Source: Lateolabrax maculatus (lineage: Eukaryota > Chordata > Actinopteri > Acropomatiformes > Lateolabracidae). From it: DNA of 64,000 nucleotides. The position numbers and the translations under genes are program-made. A model generated the notes under the pieces. It searched no databases, was not told the origin of the DNA, and saw only the letters and a list, made by a program, of their open reading frames with translations. This document shows positions 13,447 to 23,237 of the stretch, piece after piece; the stretch's first letter is position 1, and the number at the start of each line of letters is the position of its first letter. The stretch lies in assembly GCA_031216445.1 (NCBI GenBank), contig CM062196.1:25121501-25185500 (forward strand), read 5' to 3'.

Positions 13447-14549
13447 AGTTTGCAATCAACCATGCATTGCCAACTTGTGGGGATAAAAGAATGACAATAC
13501 AACCAATTACATTTCTGTTGATGGTTACATTTCCCACAAGAAACATAATTGGGAAAAATAATTTGTACTAAATAAATGTAATTTCTTGGACAATACCTGG
13601 TCACAATTCTAAGTAGCCGTTCTGAGGTGCTTTTCGCATTTTTTTTTTGGACTATTTCTTCTCTTCCTTGCTCTTTCTGTAGTGTGTCCACCTAAACCCA
13701 CAGCTGGCTGCAGGCATGTTCATGCCTCTACTCTTCGGGTTGTCAAAAGGCATTATGGGTACCAGAAACACACAAGCTGATGCAGAAGTACATGCGAGAG
13801 GGTGAAGGAAAGTTCATTTAACACAAATTATAACACTTTGAATAGGCAAATAACAAACAAATGTATTATGCATCATAAACTGACAACATTCAGCCTTGGT
13901 TTCCAGGCAGTTTAACAGCTTGTTGTTAGGCTCCTTGCTTTTTTAAAATGTATTTCTCTTCAGTGTCTTAAATGCACCTCACAGTGAATGACATTTTAGC
14001 AGCTACTGCCGAAAATCCGTCCCACTAAAAATGGACTGCTTTTCTACAAACAAACAAGACTTCGGCCGTGATGATGGCTGATCAGAGCAAACGCTCAGAA
14101 GGGAAACACATGGGTCTATAAATATGTTACATCCATTAGGACTGGCAGTGTTGGGTCTTGCCTAGGTCAGCTTTTCCTGAAGTAAACAGCTCGCCAGTGT
14201 GTAGAAAAGCACAGAGGTCAAAGCTTTCCACACCGCGCAAGCCATGTGTAAAATATGTGCAACGCTTGGGCAACATTTCACAGAAATCCTAAGTATTTAA
14301 CTTTAGTTCATCTAAACCCTCTACAACCTGCTACCCCCGACATGAATAAGATACACAATCCAAGGACATTTGCTTTTGGAATGACTGTCTGCTGTGCACC
14401 AGTATGGTGGAAACATGAGAAAGTAATGAACCAATTGGAGTTTCGGTATATAAATTGCTGATTCAAAGCAGCACGCCTGCAAGCTTCAGGGTTATGACAA
14501 GCAAGAAAGAGCCGGCTGATATGAAACCATACGTGTGAACACAGATTTA
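13447..14549. other. Non-coding DNA, nothing recognised
   Basis: Mixed AT-rich sequence without gene or RNA signatures. Confidence 0.5.
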
Positions 14550-14690
14550 AAGGAGTAGACTGACATTTTGGGTATTTCCAAAAATGTCAGTCTACTACTA
14601 ATTTGCTTTTTTGCCTGGAGTCAGATGAGCACGACGCCACCTTCATGTCTGCATGCAGTGAAGGATGGCAGAGACACAATTGAAAGTCCT
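14550..14690 (+). repeat. Dispersed teleost repeat fragment with a fold-back start
   Basis: The words AGGAGTAGACTGACATTTTG, then TTTGCCTGGAGTCAGATGAG and CATGTCTGCATGCAGTGAA, resemble a frequent teleost repeat that I know only as a text pattern. Its first 41 bases form a hairpin (14555-14595). Confidence 0.4.
14555..14595. repeat. 41-base inverted repeat (hairpin)
   Basis: Arms 14555-14572 and 14578-14595 are 18 bases each with one mismatch, around a five-base TATTT loop. The arms are too short for a typical microRNA precursor, so a fold-back created by repeat rearrangement is more likely. Confidence 0.85.
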
Positions 14691-15608
14691 TTTTTCACCT
14701 GCCTGGACCAACAATAAAACATTCTGTAGCCAGCTGGGTGACGAATAGAAAGACGATAATGTAACCTATGTGAATGGAATTCCCAAAATAATCATCATTT
14801 ACGCATAAATCATTCACGTGGGCTACTGATTTGACTCAGGTTTTGACTCAGGTTGCACCTGTAAAGACCTTTACTTATATATATGTATAAAATGAAATAA
14901 TGAAAACCAGTCTTCTGCTGTGTGATATTTGCCTATACTGCCTCTGCTGGCTCTGAGTACTGGGTCTTACAGTGAACTGCTTGTGTGCTTCATGGATTCA
15001 ACTGCTCACCTTTCAACATGTCAGATGTAAAAAAACCCTTGTAAAGTGTCTCTGTGGTGGCATGGAACAGCCTATATATTTACTTTATTTTGAATTAAAG
15101 ATTTGGCTTTTAAGACCCAAACTAGGACATTTAGCTGTGAACTAGGCCATTTCCCAGCGCATGTACAAGCTGTTTAATATCTCAAATAGTTCCGGAAATA
15201 TTTCAACATGTTGCATTATTCCGAGATTTCCGTGCGCCGTCTACACTCCAGAGGGGTTCAGAACAGAAGCTCCATTGTAGATGTGAATTTCGTCAAGATA
15301 CCGGCAACTTCACAGAAGGTGAATCTTTCACCACTTCCCTCCACTGCTCTCCTTCTCCCTTGTCTCTTTCTTCTCCCTGTGTCTCTTTTTCCTTCCGTCT
15401 GCCTTGACGTCCTTCTGCACAGGTTGGCATTTTCCCCTGGCGTCTGTCTCCGCTTCTCTATCCATCCTGACCAGTTCACCCTCCCACGTCTCCCTATCCC
15501 CCCTGTCCTTTTCTCCTGCCCTCCGTCTTTTTTTTTCTTCTCCTGTTCCTCGGGCTTTGTCCCAGTTTTGTAGCCGTTGAAGGAGTTTCCTGTGGGAGGT
15601 GGCGCGCG

Positions 15609-15634
15609 TACACACACACACACACACACACACA
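15609..15634. repeat. (CA)13 microsatellite
   Basis: Uninterrupted CA run following a GCGCGCGT junction. Confidence 0.95.
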
Positions 15635-15785
15635 TGAACAGACAGGAACAGAGTGGAGGAAATAGGAGGCAGGAATAGACATGGCCCTTCTTGTGTTTGG
15701 GTCTCCCCTGAGGGGCCCTGTCACCTCCACTCACAACTTAACTTCACCGCGCTGGTGTTTCTTCTAATGTTAGTGTGTTGTGCTG

Positions 15786-15811
15786 TTGTGTGTGTGTGTG
15801 TGTGTGTGTGT
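15786..15811. repeat. (GT)13 microsatellite
   Basis: Uninterrupted GT run; complementary in orientation to the CA tract 150 bases upstream. Confidence 0.95.
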
Positions 15812-16415
15812 CAGCCCCTGTCTGGGTAGGTGGATCCATGGATTTGGGTATGTGTGCATGTGTCAGGAGGACTTTAATTTCCGTCCTGTCTGACGAGTTT
15901 TTGTGTCAAAGCTCGGCCGGCTCTCTGTGCTGGCTGCTGGGCAGGCGGTGGACTTGTCGTTTTCAGCCTGGCCCCGCCGGACCTTGCGTTGATTCTGAAC
16001 CAAACTTAGAAACAGGAAGAGAGAAAGAGAGATATAGAACGAGAAAGAGAGGATACATCTGATCTGGGCCAAACTCTCTCACTGCATTTAATTCTCTTTT
16101 TTGTCGTCTTTTGAGTGTTGGCCATGAAGAAGTGACAATGGTGCATATCTCCTACTGTGACAAACCCAGCTAATAGTCAGTACCAATGTGATGAACGAAT
16201 TCTCTGAATAATAGGGACAAAGATACAATAATTACAGATTATTACTTTAAGTGTGATAAAATTCATGAATTTATTGGAAAAAAAACTGGTCAGGAACATG
16301 TTCCAAGAAAGAGGACAGCGTGACCTTGGCTGCTTGTGTAAACTGTTTCCCGACCTTATTTTGTTTTCCCAAATAATTCCACCCACATAAACTCAAACCT
16401 GCAGACACTTACACA

Positions 16416-16416
16416 G

Positions 16417-16459
<43 letters not shown>

Positions 16460-16463
16460 CACA
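16416..16463. repeat. (CA)n microsatellite
   Basis: About 23 CA units with one CAAA interruption. Confidence 0.95.
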
Positions 16464-19400
16464 GACATACATGCATGCAACTCTGCTCAAGGTGACAGCA
16501 TTGATAGCTGCTCATACATATTCATTCATGCATTACAATAAATAAATAAGCGGCTTATTTTTTTTGGTCTTTTCTGAATATTAAATGAAGGACATTTGAA
16601 CCTTTGGCGCACCTCCAACACCAGCCATTGTGGTTCCACAAATTACAGCAACAGCACAAAGCGGCAGGGATACAGATGTCATAACGTTGCCCCATTTCTA
16701 AGATTCATCCCACAAAGAAAAAAAAAATTCAATCTTTTATTTTCCGCTCCCTCTTTTATTTAGCGCTCCGTCACTGCAGCTGTGGGGGGGGGGGGGCACA
16801 TTTTGTCTCATGTATATTTCAGACACAACACATTGTGAACAACGCACATAGACGCAGTGTGGTGAAAAGTAACAGCTTTTCCCCATAGTTTCCATTTCAC
16901 CCCTACACATAATTTATGGGGACCCTTTCCAAAAAACGGCCATGCGGCTGTGTAATGCATGAAGCTATTTGCTTCAATGATGATGGAAAGGCAGCTGTAA
17001 ACTAACTGCGGGCAATAATGTGAGCCTCGGTGCACAAACAGCAGCAGAAAGGGAATGAGAGCTGTTGAATGAATTATAACATTGTTTCTCGTGTGCCACT
17101 TTTTTGGCATGATCATTGTAATTGTGAGGCGAATGGCATCTGTTTTTTGCAGTTTGAGTCAGCAATGGACTGTAATGGGAAAAAAGGTGCACCTTGAATT
17201 GAAAAATAGCTAAAGATGGAAGACAGAGGAGTAAAGGAGAAAATAAGCAATGAGTGGATGAAATGTTGCTAATGCGTACGGATGAATATGATACAAATGA
17301 ATGGTCATTTAGCTGCTCTAATGATAACACCCAAAGCTACTTATATAACACTTTTTACCTATGGATCTTATTAAAGCAAGAATATTAAAACTTTACTGAA
17401 CAGCAGAAGTCTTTCCATAGATTTTTTTATTGCTCATGAGTTCAACATATCATTTGTAGGAGGAAGATTGTGTTTTCTTCTTTCCATAGCTACAAACTCT
17501 CTACTGCTGACTTATGCATCAGCTGGACTTTTCTTGCCCAATGATGCCAGGCTGTAATTCTGATTCAGGAAATATTGTGACACGATGTGAGAGTTTATCA
17601 CATATAATGTGATCATCATCACTGTGTTGCCTTTAACTTTTAACATTTAACTTTGCTATCTGCATAACTGCTGGTATTTATCTACCTGTTATCAGTCTAT
17701 ATTTTACAGTGTAGGTCTTTATCAATATCAGATTTTTAAAAAGATTCAGTTATTTCAGTTACTAAGGTCAACAGGCCAGAAATTCACATATAAAAGCATT
17801 TGTAAACATGTAAATGCACATTTTGCATTGCCGACAACCAGCTACAGCTACATGGCTCCTTTTTTTCCTACTGAAGTACAATAAAGACAGATTTTTAGTC
17901 CGAATATCATCCTTAATTAAAACATGGATGGCCACGACTGATTTGCAGCCATGATTTTCACTAATATGCTCGTGTCTACGATTTCACAACATGAATGCAG
18001 TTTTTTCCCTCCTTTCAACCATGTTTCGGTGTCACTTTGTCATTTTTGGCTTTTGGCCATCATCTGTGAGTATTTTTTTTTAAATGAATTGTGAATGCAT
18101 GCTTCAGGGAGAGCGAAGACCAACCGCAGCGCTGCTACCTCTTATCTCATTACAGAGACCGCTGTCCCAGCATGTGATGACTTAATGACCGCACTCCATC
18201 CCAGACACATCAAAAACACTACTTTTAACCACAGAAGACTTCTTTGAAACAGCATGGCAAAAGACAGTACAATAGTCCTTATGAGGACAAAGAGATGAGC
18301 CCCGCGGCAGTTACACTGCCTCACTCACTTTGATCGCTGCTCCATTGTTTGGCTCTTTGTGTCCTGGTATTACTTTGTTTTTGTCCTCTAATATTACTCC
18401 ATATCTGCCTTTCCTTGCTGCTCTTTATCACTGCCCACATCTGGTTTTCTTCTTGTTGCCCCATCTAACCTTAAAGTTTCTCTTTGTCCACAGTGAACTC
18501 CACTGTGATTAGTGTGCAGAGAGACACTGGCAAAAGCTCTTGGGCAACTTAAGTTGGCTGCAGGTATGAACGTTTGTCCAATTTCCAATTAAGACAAGTT
18601 TTTTTATGTGCTGTGACTTTGAAATAATTGATCAACCTTTTAAAGGATTTATCAATGGATTTTCAAGACTTTGGGAAAATTTTTAGCAAAAGTTTACAAT
18701 TTCTAATCCGAGCAAATGAATCCCCATATCCACTTATGATAATTCCTGTAGCTCAAGAACACCATTTTTTTTTCATTGTTTTTTTCTTGCTGATAACGTG
18801 TTTCTTATGGGCCAACCCTTGCGTCACTGTCGTGAGATCAGCCAGTGACTCACCGTCACCTGTCCACTCACACTAAGGCACCGCTGACTACATGTTGTGC
18901 TACTGTGTTACTGATAATGACTGAACTCTGAAGCCCCCAGAACGCTGCGTGCTGTTACCTCTCTAGTCTGCACTCACTCAACATGTTGCATCGACCGATA
19001 CACACACCCACTGTCGACCTTAATAGAAGCGCTTACTGACTAGAAGCTGACTAAGAGTCCCAATACAGTGAGTGACTCAATCACATCATACTGTTGTCTA
19101 CTGGGCTAGTTCGCATGAGGAGTCTTTCATGAGAATTCTTGATGAAGAATTTGTGGCACATTATATTGCCTGGTTTTAAATAAGCATTTGAAAAAGTGTA
19201 ATAGGTGTAATTTTTGGGTATAATGGGCTGGCAGAGACTACAACCACATCAGGGAAGAGTGAAAGTATGGAAAATGATTTCATCTCTGACATTATTGTTA
19301 CAGTATTGCGCTTCTGTTTTTAAAGAGACGTCATGAAATTTGACATCTGAGTCATCTGGAGGCTCCTCATCATTTCAAAAAAATATATATATTGCAAATA

Positions 19401-20369
19401 TTTTTACTAGCAGTAGTAGTAGTAGTAACAGCTTTTAAAAAAGCAGCAGCTGCAGCTGATACTCTAAGACTACCCTTTTTTCCAAAAGGACTGCTTCAGA
19501 TAATGTATTGTTCATAATGACCAATGCTGTACTGTACAGTCAACCCAAAACATGTCTCAGAGGCTGTGTGCTCACCTCTGTCTCTGTCCTGCACCAATCT
19601 AAAACCCTGACAAGCTACACTTAACCATGCAGAGACATCCTGGAGTCTTGAACCGTCTCTTCTGACGAAGCCGTTCTGATATGACGTGCATGCAGAAATT
19701 ATTGTTCACATGACATACTGTACTAAGATATTCAAAGTGGCCTCCATAAATTCATTTTATGTTAATTTCTGTACACTTTAAATACCTTTGGACTACTGTA
19801 TGGAAGAGCAGACCGACTGTGTACAGCTTTGCCTGATGAAGTGTGTACTGTGAGGGTACTGTATATAAAGTTGAGAGTGGTTCCCTGACATTTTACAAGA
19901 ATAAATATTTTTTTTCTCAATGCAAAGCCAGCAGGTAGTAAACTACCAAAGAGGGGGGAAAAAAATAAATAAATGCATATCGGCTTCTACTGCGACAAGG
20001 CCACAGATTAAACATCTTGCTTTTCTGTTTTGTTTTTTGTGCAAAATACATTGTTTTCTAAACCTAATCTCCCTTTCCCACAAAATAAAAAACAAAATTT
20101 AAAACTCCACGACAGATCGTCCATGCTGTGTGACTAACATGTAAACTCCTGTAATCTCCCAGTTTTTATGCATTTCCCCCCTCTGTGTGTCTGCATTTGC
20201 AACACGTATGAGGACTGTAGGGGAGGAAGGAGAAGGAAGAGCAGCGAGGGTCAGAGTTTACATGTATCTGTGTCGCGCGAAGAGGAGGGATGTACGCTAA
20301 GTGATAACGCAGGCTGCTGCCAAGGCAATGACATTAACACCCAGACCTTATCAAGGACACTGTCAGCAT

Positions 20370-20398
20370 ATCTCTCTCTCTCTCTCTCTCTCTCTCTC
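20370..20398. repeat. (TC)14 microsatellite
   Basis: Uninterrupted TC run followed by AG. Confidence 0.95.
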
Positions 20399-21871
20399 AG
20401 GCAGAAACATATATACACGCAGAGACCTGCACACACCCGGGGAGGGATAAGCCGAGGGACAGGGAGAAAAAGACAGAGAGGAGGAGGAGGAGGGCATTAT
20501 CTTGATGAAACAGCGCTTGATACAGTAGCCCGAGCCAACCTGAACACAGCTCTGCTTTCTTTTAATGGAGATTACACAGTCGAGGTCCAGCCTGAGCTCA
20601 TCTTGTTTAACACTGCATACAACTGTCACTGTGAGAGTGTGTATGTGTGTGTGTGTGTTTGTGACAGTGGGCCTGATCTCATATGCTGCTCTTTTCCTCA
20701 CACATCATCAACCGTCATTACTGCACACCCTTTGACCCCCCCCCCCCTCGATCCGGCAGCCGATCAAATATCCCAATCTTGCTGACCAATGGGAGCGCAC
20801 ATCAGCGAATCAAGGGAGTGCGGTGCGGCAGCCACCTCCACCATTATCCTGCCGTCACAAGGTCTACAAATTACACAGCCGATTCAGGGGTAGTGGCACA
20901 CGTGTTGTTGCTGCTGTCTGCAGGAGGCGCAGCCATCCTTACCGGGTCTGACAAGTCTGAAAAAGGTCCTTCCTGCTCTGTGTTAGCCACATTCAATCAG
21001 AGGGAGACTGGTTCTGACAGCTTGGTTTTTCCTACTTTGGTTTTAAAATTGGCCCTAAATTCTTTTCCCAGGTAGCTTTTAGAAGGTCCTGTCTCTTAAA
21101 TTTAGCATTCTAAAAACCTGCAGACTCCCTGAGTCGAGACCTGAATAATTTGTAGACCTCGATCTCATGATTGCTCTCTTCTGCACAACACAGTTCTTCT
21201 TTTTTTTTCTCTTTTTTCTTTTCTTCGTATTTTTCAGGCTGCTTCTTCTTCTGTGGCATTGTATAGGTTGCGTTCAGATCATACATACCTCCTTGTCTAC
21301 AAATTTTCTTGCCCGGTTTCCTGGCACATTCCTTGGATATTCTTTTGACTGTAAAATGAATAAAAGACTAAAGAATAACATGGAGCCCCTGAACGCGCAA
21401 CGCACACAGGAGCTGGCATGCATGCACACACACACACACACACACAAGGCTGATTGACTGAAAAAGACTTAGGGAAGAGGGGAATGGGAGACATAAAGAC
21501 AGAGGGTAAGAATGAATCACACCAGCTCAATCAGCGCAGTATTCAGTCTATCAGTCGGCCAGCCAGTCATCCAGCCAGTCAGCCAAATCAATCGGTGATG
21601 ATCTTGACAAGGACTGTCTTGTTTAATGAACTGTGGCCATTGTGGTGGAGCACAATAGGCTATGATGAGCTATACACTTGATGGAGGCCGCAAAGGAGGG
21701 CAAACAAGACGATGGGGAGGAAAGAGGAGCGGGGGGGTAGGTGGAGAAGGAGTTAGAGGATCAATGGGGTGGGGTGGGGGGGGGGGGTTAGAAAGGATGG
21801 AATATGGAAGAAAGAATACTGAGGAGGCTGTGGAGTGGAATTAAAAAGATGATACACTGGCCTCAATGGAG

Positions 21872-21872
<1 letters not shown>
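20399..21872. other. Non-coding DNA, intron downstream of the nlgn1 exon
   Basis: It contains a C12 run at about 20736-20747, a CA tract at 21424-21446 and a G-rich patch at 21716-21787. The stretch 20750-20960 is CpG-richer and of high complexity, which could be a conserved element. No neuroligin second-exon signature is seen. Confidence 0.5.

Positions 21873-21911
<39 letters not shown>
21873..21911. repeat. (CA)19 microsatellite
   Basis: Uninterrupted CA run about 235 bases downstream of the nlgn1 donor on the minus strand. Confidence 0.95.
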
Positions 21912-21913
<2 letters not shown>

Positions 21914-22101
21914 CATGCATACTCTTCTCTCTTTCACAAACCCACACACACACACTCATGTACTATAAGCAGTGGCATGCACATTAAACATGCACAAGGT
22001 CATGCTTTCCCTCTACTGACAGACAGACAGACAGGGACAGAGACAAAAATCCACTCTCACATAGATAAACAGCAACACACTCTCAGGTTCAATACCCTAT
22101 A

Positions 22102-22122
22102 CCCCCACCCCCCCCCCCCCCC
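22102..22122 (-). repeat. Poly-G run in the nlgn1 intron
   Basis: The plus strand has C5-A-C15, so the transcript side is a run of 15 G followed by T and 5 G. It lies at about +26 to +46 from the nlgn1 donor. Confidence 0.95.
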
Positions 22123-22141
22123 ACACCGGGCCCACAGGCTA

Positions 22142-22148
22142 ACTCACC
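22142..22148 (-). other. nlgn1: nlgn1 5' splice site
   Basis: On the minus strand the exon ends ...GAGGATG and the intron begins GTGAGT at 22147. Phase 1 after PTED matches the known end of the first neuroligin coding exon. Downstream frame-continuation runs into poly-G and a stop, which supports the splice. Confidence 0.9.
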
Positions 22149-22685
22149 ATCCTCAGTGGGGACATAGATGTTAAGATAGAGGCAGTCCTCGCTCTGGTCC
22201 TGGACGTACGTTGACACCACGTCCATGCTGTTGGTGAACCACACCGGCAGCATCACATCCGGCAGGCGGCCCTCCACGATGCTCTGAGGGCACACTGGGG
22301 CAAAGTGTGTGGCGTTGCGGATCTCCGGCCACGACGCTGGCGGCTCGGGCGGCTGAAAGCGGCGCTCACCGGTGGGCGGGGTGGCATACGGGACGCCGAG
22401 GAACTGCACCACGGGACCCAGGATCTCGTTGTTGAGCTCCTTCTTGACCCCACGCAGCTTGCCATAGACAGTGGTGACCACCGGGTCGCTCTCGTCCAGT
22501 TTCTGGGCCGACACAGCAGCTGGAGATGCCTGCAGCAGCAGCAGCCCCAGCCATATTAGAGAGGACACCCACTGCCCACCGCTTAAGGAACCTTGGAGCC
22601 CTACGCATCCCATCATCCTGCTCCCGCTCTTGGCAGTCTGAAGTAGCCGACACCCAGTCCTCGAATGGTGCCTCCACTGGGACAT
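22148..22685 (-). CDS. nlgn1: Neuroligin-1, first coding exon (partial gene)
   Basis: Neuroligins are postsynaptic type I membrane adhesion proteins with a catalytically dead cholinesterase-like ectodomain that binds neurexins. This exon encodes residues 1-179 plus one base of the next codon. A leader with a hydrophobic core (SSLIWLGLLLLQ) ends before Gln61, and the mature part starts QKLDESDPVV, very like NLGN1 QKLDD. From Gln61 to the exon end there are 119 residues, which agrees with the same stretch of human NLGN1 as I remember it. Seen in it are KKELNNEILGPVVQFLGVPY, the sequon NAT at Asn124, Cys132 and Cys168 (positions of the first NLGN1 disulfide), and EDCLYLN, the type-B carboxylesterase signature. 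VEGRLPDVMLPVWFTNSMDVV-type sequence and KKELNN favour nlgn1 over nlgn2, nlgn3 or nlgn4. The start at 22685 has G at -3; a second pair of Met codons (residues 24-25) has stronger context. The exon ends at GAT-G|GTGAGT, before the classical splice site A. The remaining exons lie below position 1 or were not found. Confidence 0.92.
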
Positions 22686-23216
22686 AGCTGCTACTCCTTG
22701 TTCTCAACTTGTTTGCGTCTTCTCTTGTCCTTTCCGAGTAAAAAAAAAAACAAACCTTATTTTTTACCTCTCACTTACGCCATGCAGATGCAAACACAAA
22801 CACGCAATCGCACCAAATCACATTCACTCACAGGCATAAGCAAGTGGGCAACTCCGGAGCGGGCGAGGGTCGCGGTCGCTAGTGATCCTTTTTAAAATCC
22901 AGGCACTGCAAACCATCCGGTGGAAAAGTAGCAGCCATCGGTTTCCTCCAGCTCAGTGAGGGGAAATCGGAGAAATATTCCTCCCGATATGGAAACTATT
23001 CCTTAAAAAGGTCCTCTTAACGACCACTGCAACGAAGAAGAAAGCGGTAAAGATGCCATCTTCAAACTGCGCTTCTCACAGGGCAGACAAGCTGGTCAGG
23101 GACGAGGGTGTCCATCATTCTGAGGGCAGCGGACCACTGCGCACTTCAGTGGAAGCAGGGGTGGCGGTGCAGCGGTTTGTTCTACTTGTAGTTTGGTGGA
23201 GTCCAGAGTCTGTCCC
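22686..23216 (-). other. nlgn1: Probable nlgn1 5' leader within the same exon
   Basis: Upstream of the start codon the minus strand is moderately GC-rich and reaches an excellent acceptor at 23217/23218 (TTTTCTGTGTTGCAG before GGGACAG). NLGN1 in mammals also has noncoding exons upstream of the first coding exon, so a leader exon of this kind is expected. A second, inner acceptor (CTTCTTCGTTGCAG, ending at 23027) could give a shorter leader. Four short upstream ORFs occupy it: 23062-23118, 23003-23059, 22879-22938 and 22775-22837. A GTAAGT donor at 22778 and a T10 tract at 22741-22750 are also present. The exon limits are inferred, not proven. Confidence 0.55.
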
Positions 23217-23237
23217 CTGCAACACAGAAAACAAAGC
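23217..23237 (-). other. nlgn1: Candidate 3' splice site for the nlgn1 leader exon
   Basis: The minus strand reads a T-rich tract ending TGTGTTGCAG, then GGGACAGACT. This is the strongest acceptor near the coding exon, so the previous exon should lie at higher coordinates. Confidence 0.55.

Larger units (their letters stand above)
14691..20165. other. Non-coding DNA with scattered simple repeats
   Basis: No exon is recognised. Simple repeats include CA at 15609-15634, GT at 15786-15811, CA at 16416-16463, a G14 run at 16783-16796 and a pyrimidine-rich stretch at about 15330-15550. The frames crossing these tracts are low-complexity artefacts. Confidence 0.55.

Noticed and set aside
15258..15734. 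158-codon minus-strand frame
   Set aside because: Its length comes from purine-rich and CA-repeat composition (K/R/E and CVCV runs).
20168..20785. 205-codon plus-strand frame
   Set aside because: Crosses TC and GT microsatellites and gives low-complexity peptide; no family match.
22253..22707. Alternate frames antisense to, or shifted from, the nlgn1 exon
   Set aside because: They are shadows of the conserved neuroligin frame.
22730..22750. Possible acceptor after a T10 tract just upstream of the nlgn1 start (minus strand)
   Set aside because: With the donor at 22778 it would define an intron of about 48 bases, below the usual vertebrate minimum; it remains weak as a stand-alone acceptor.
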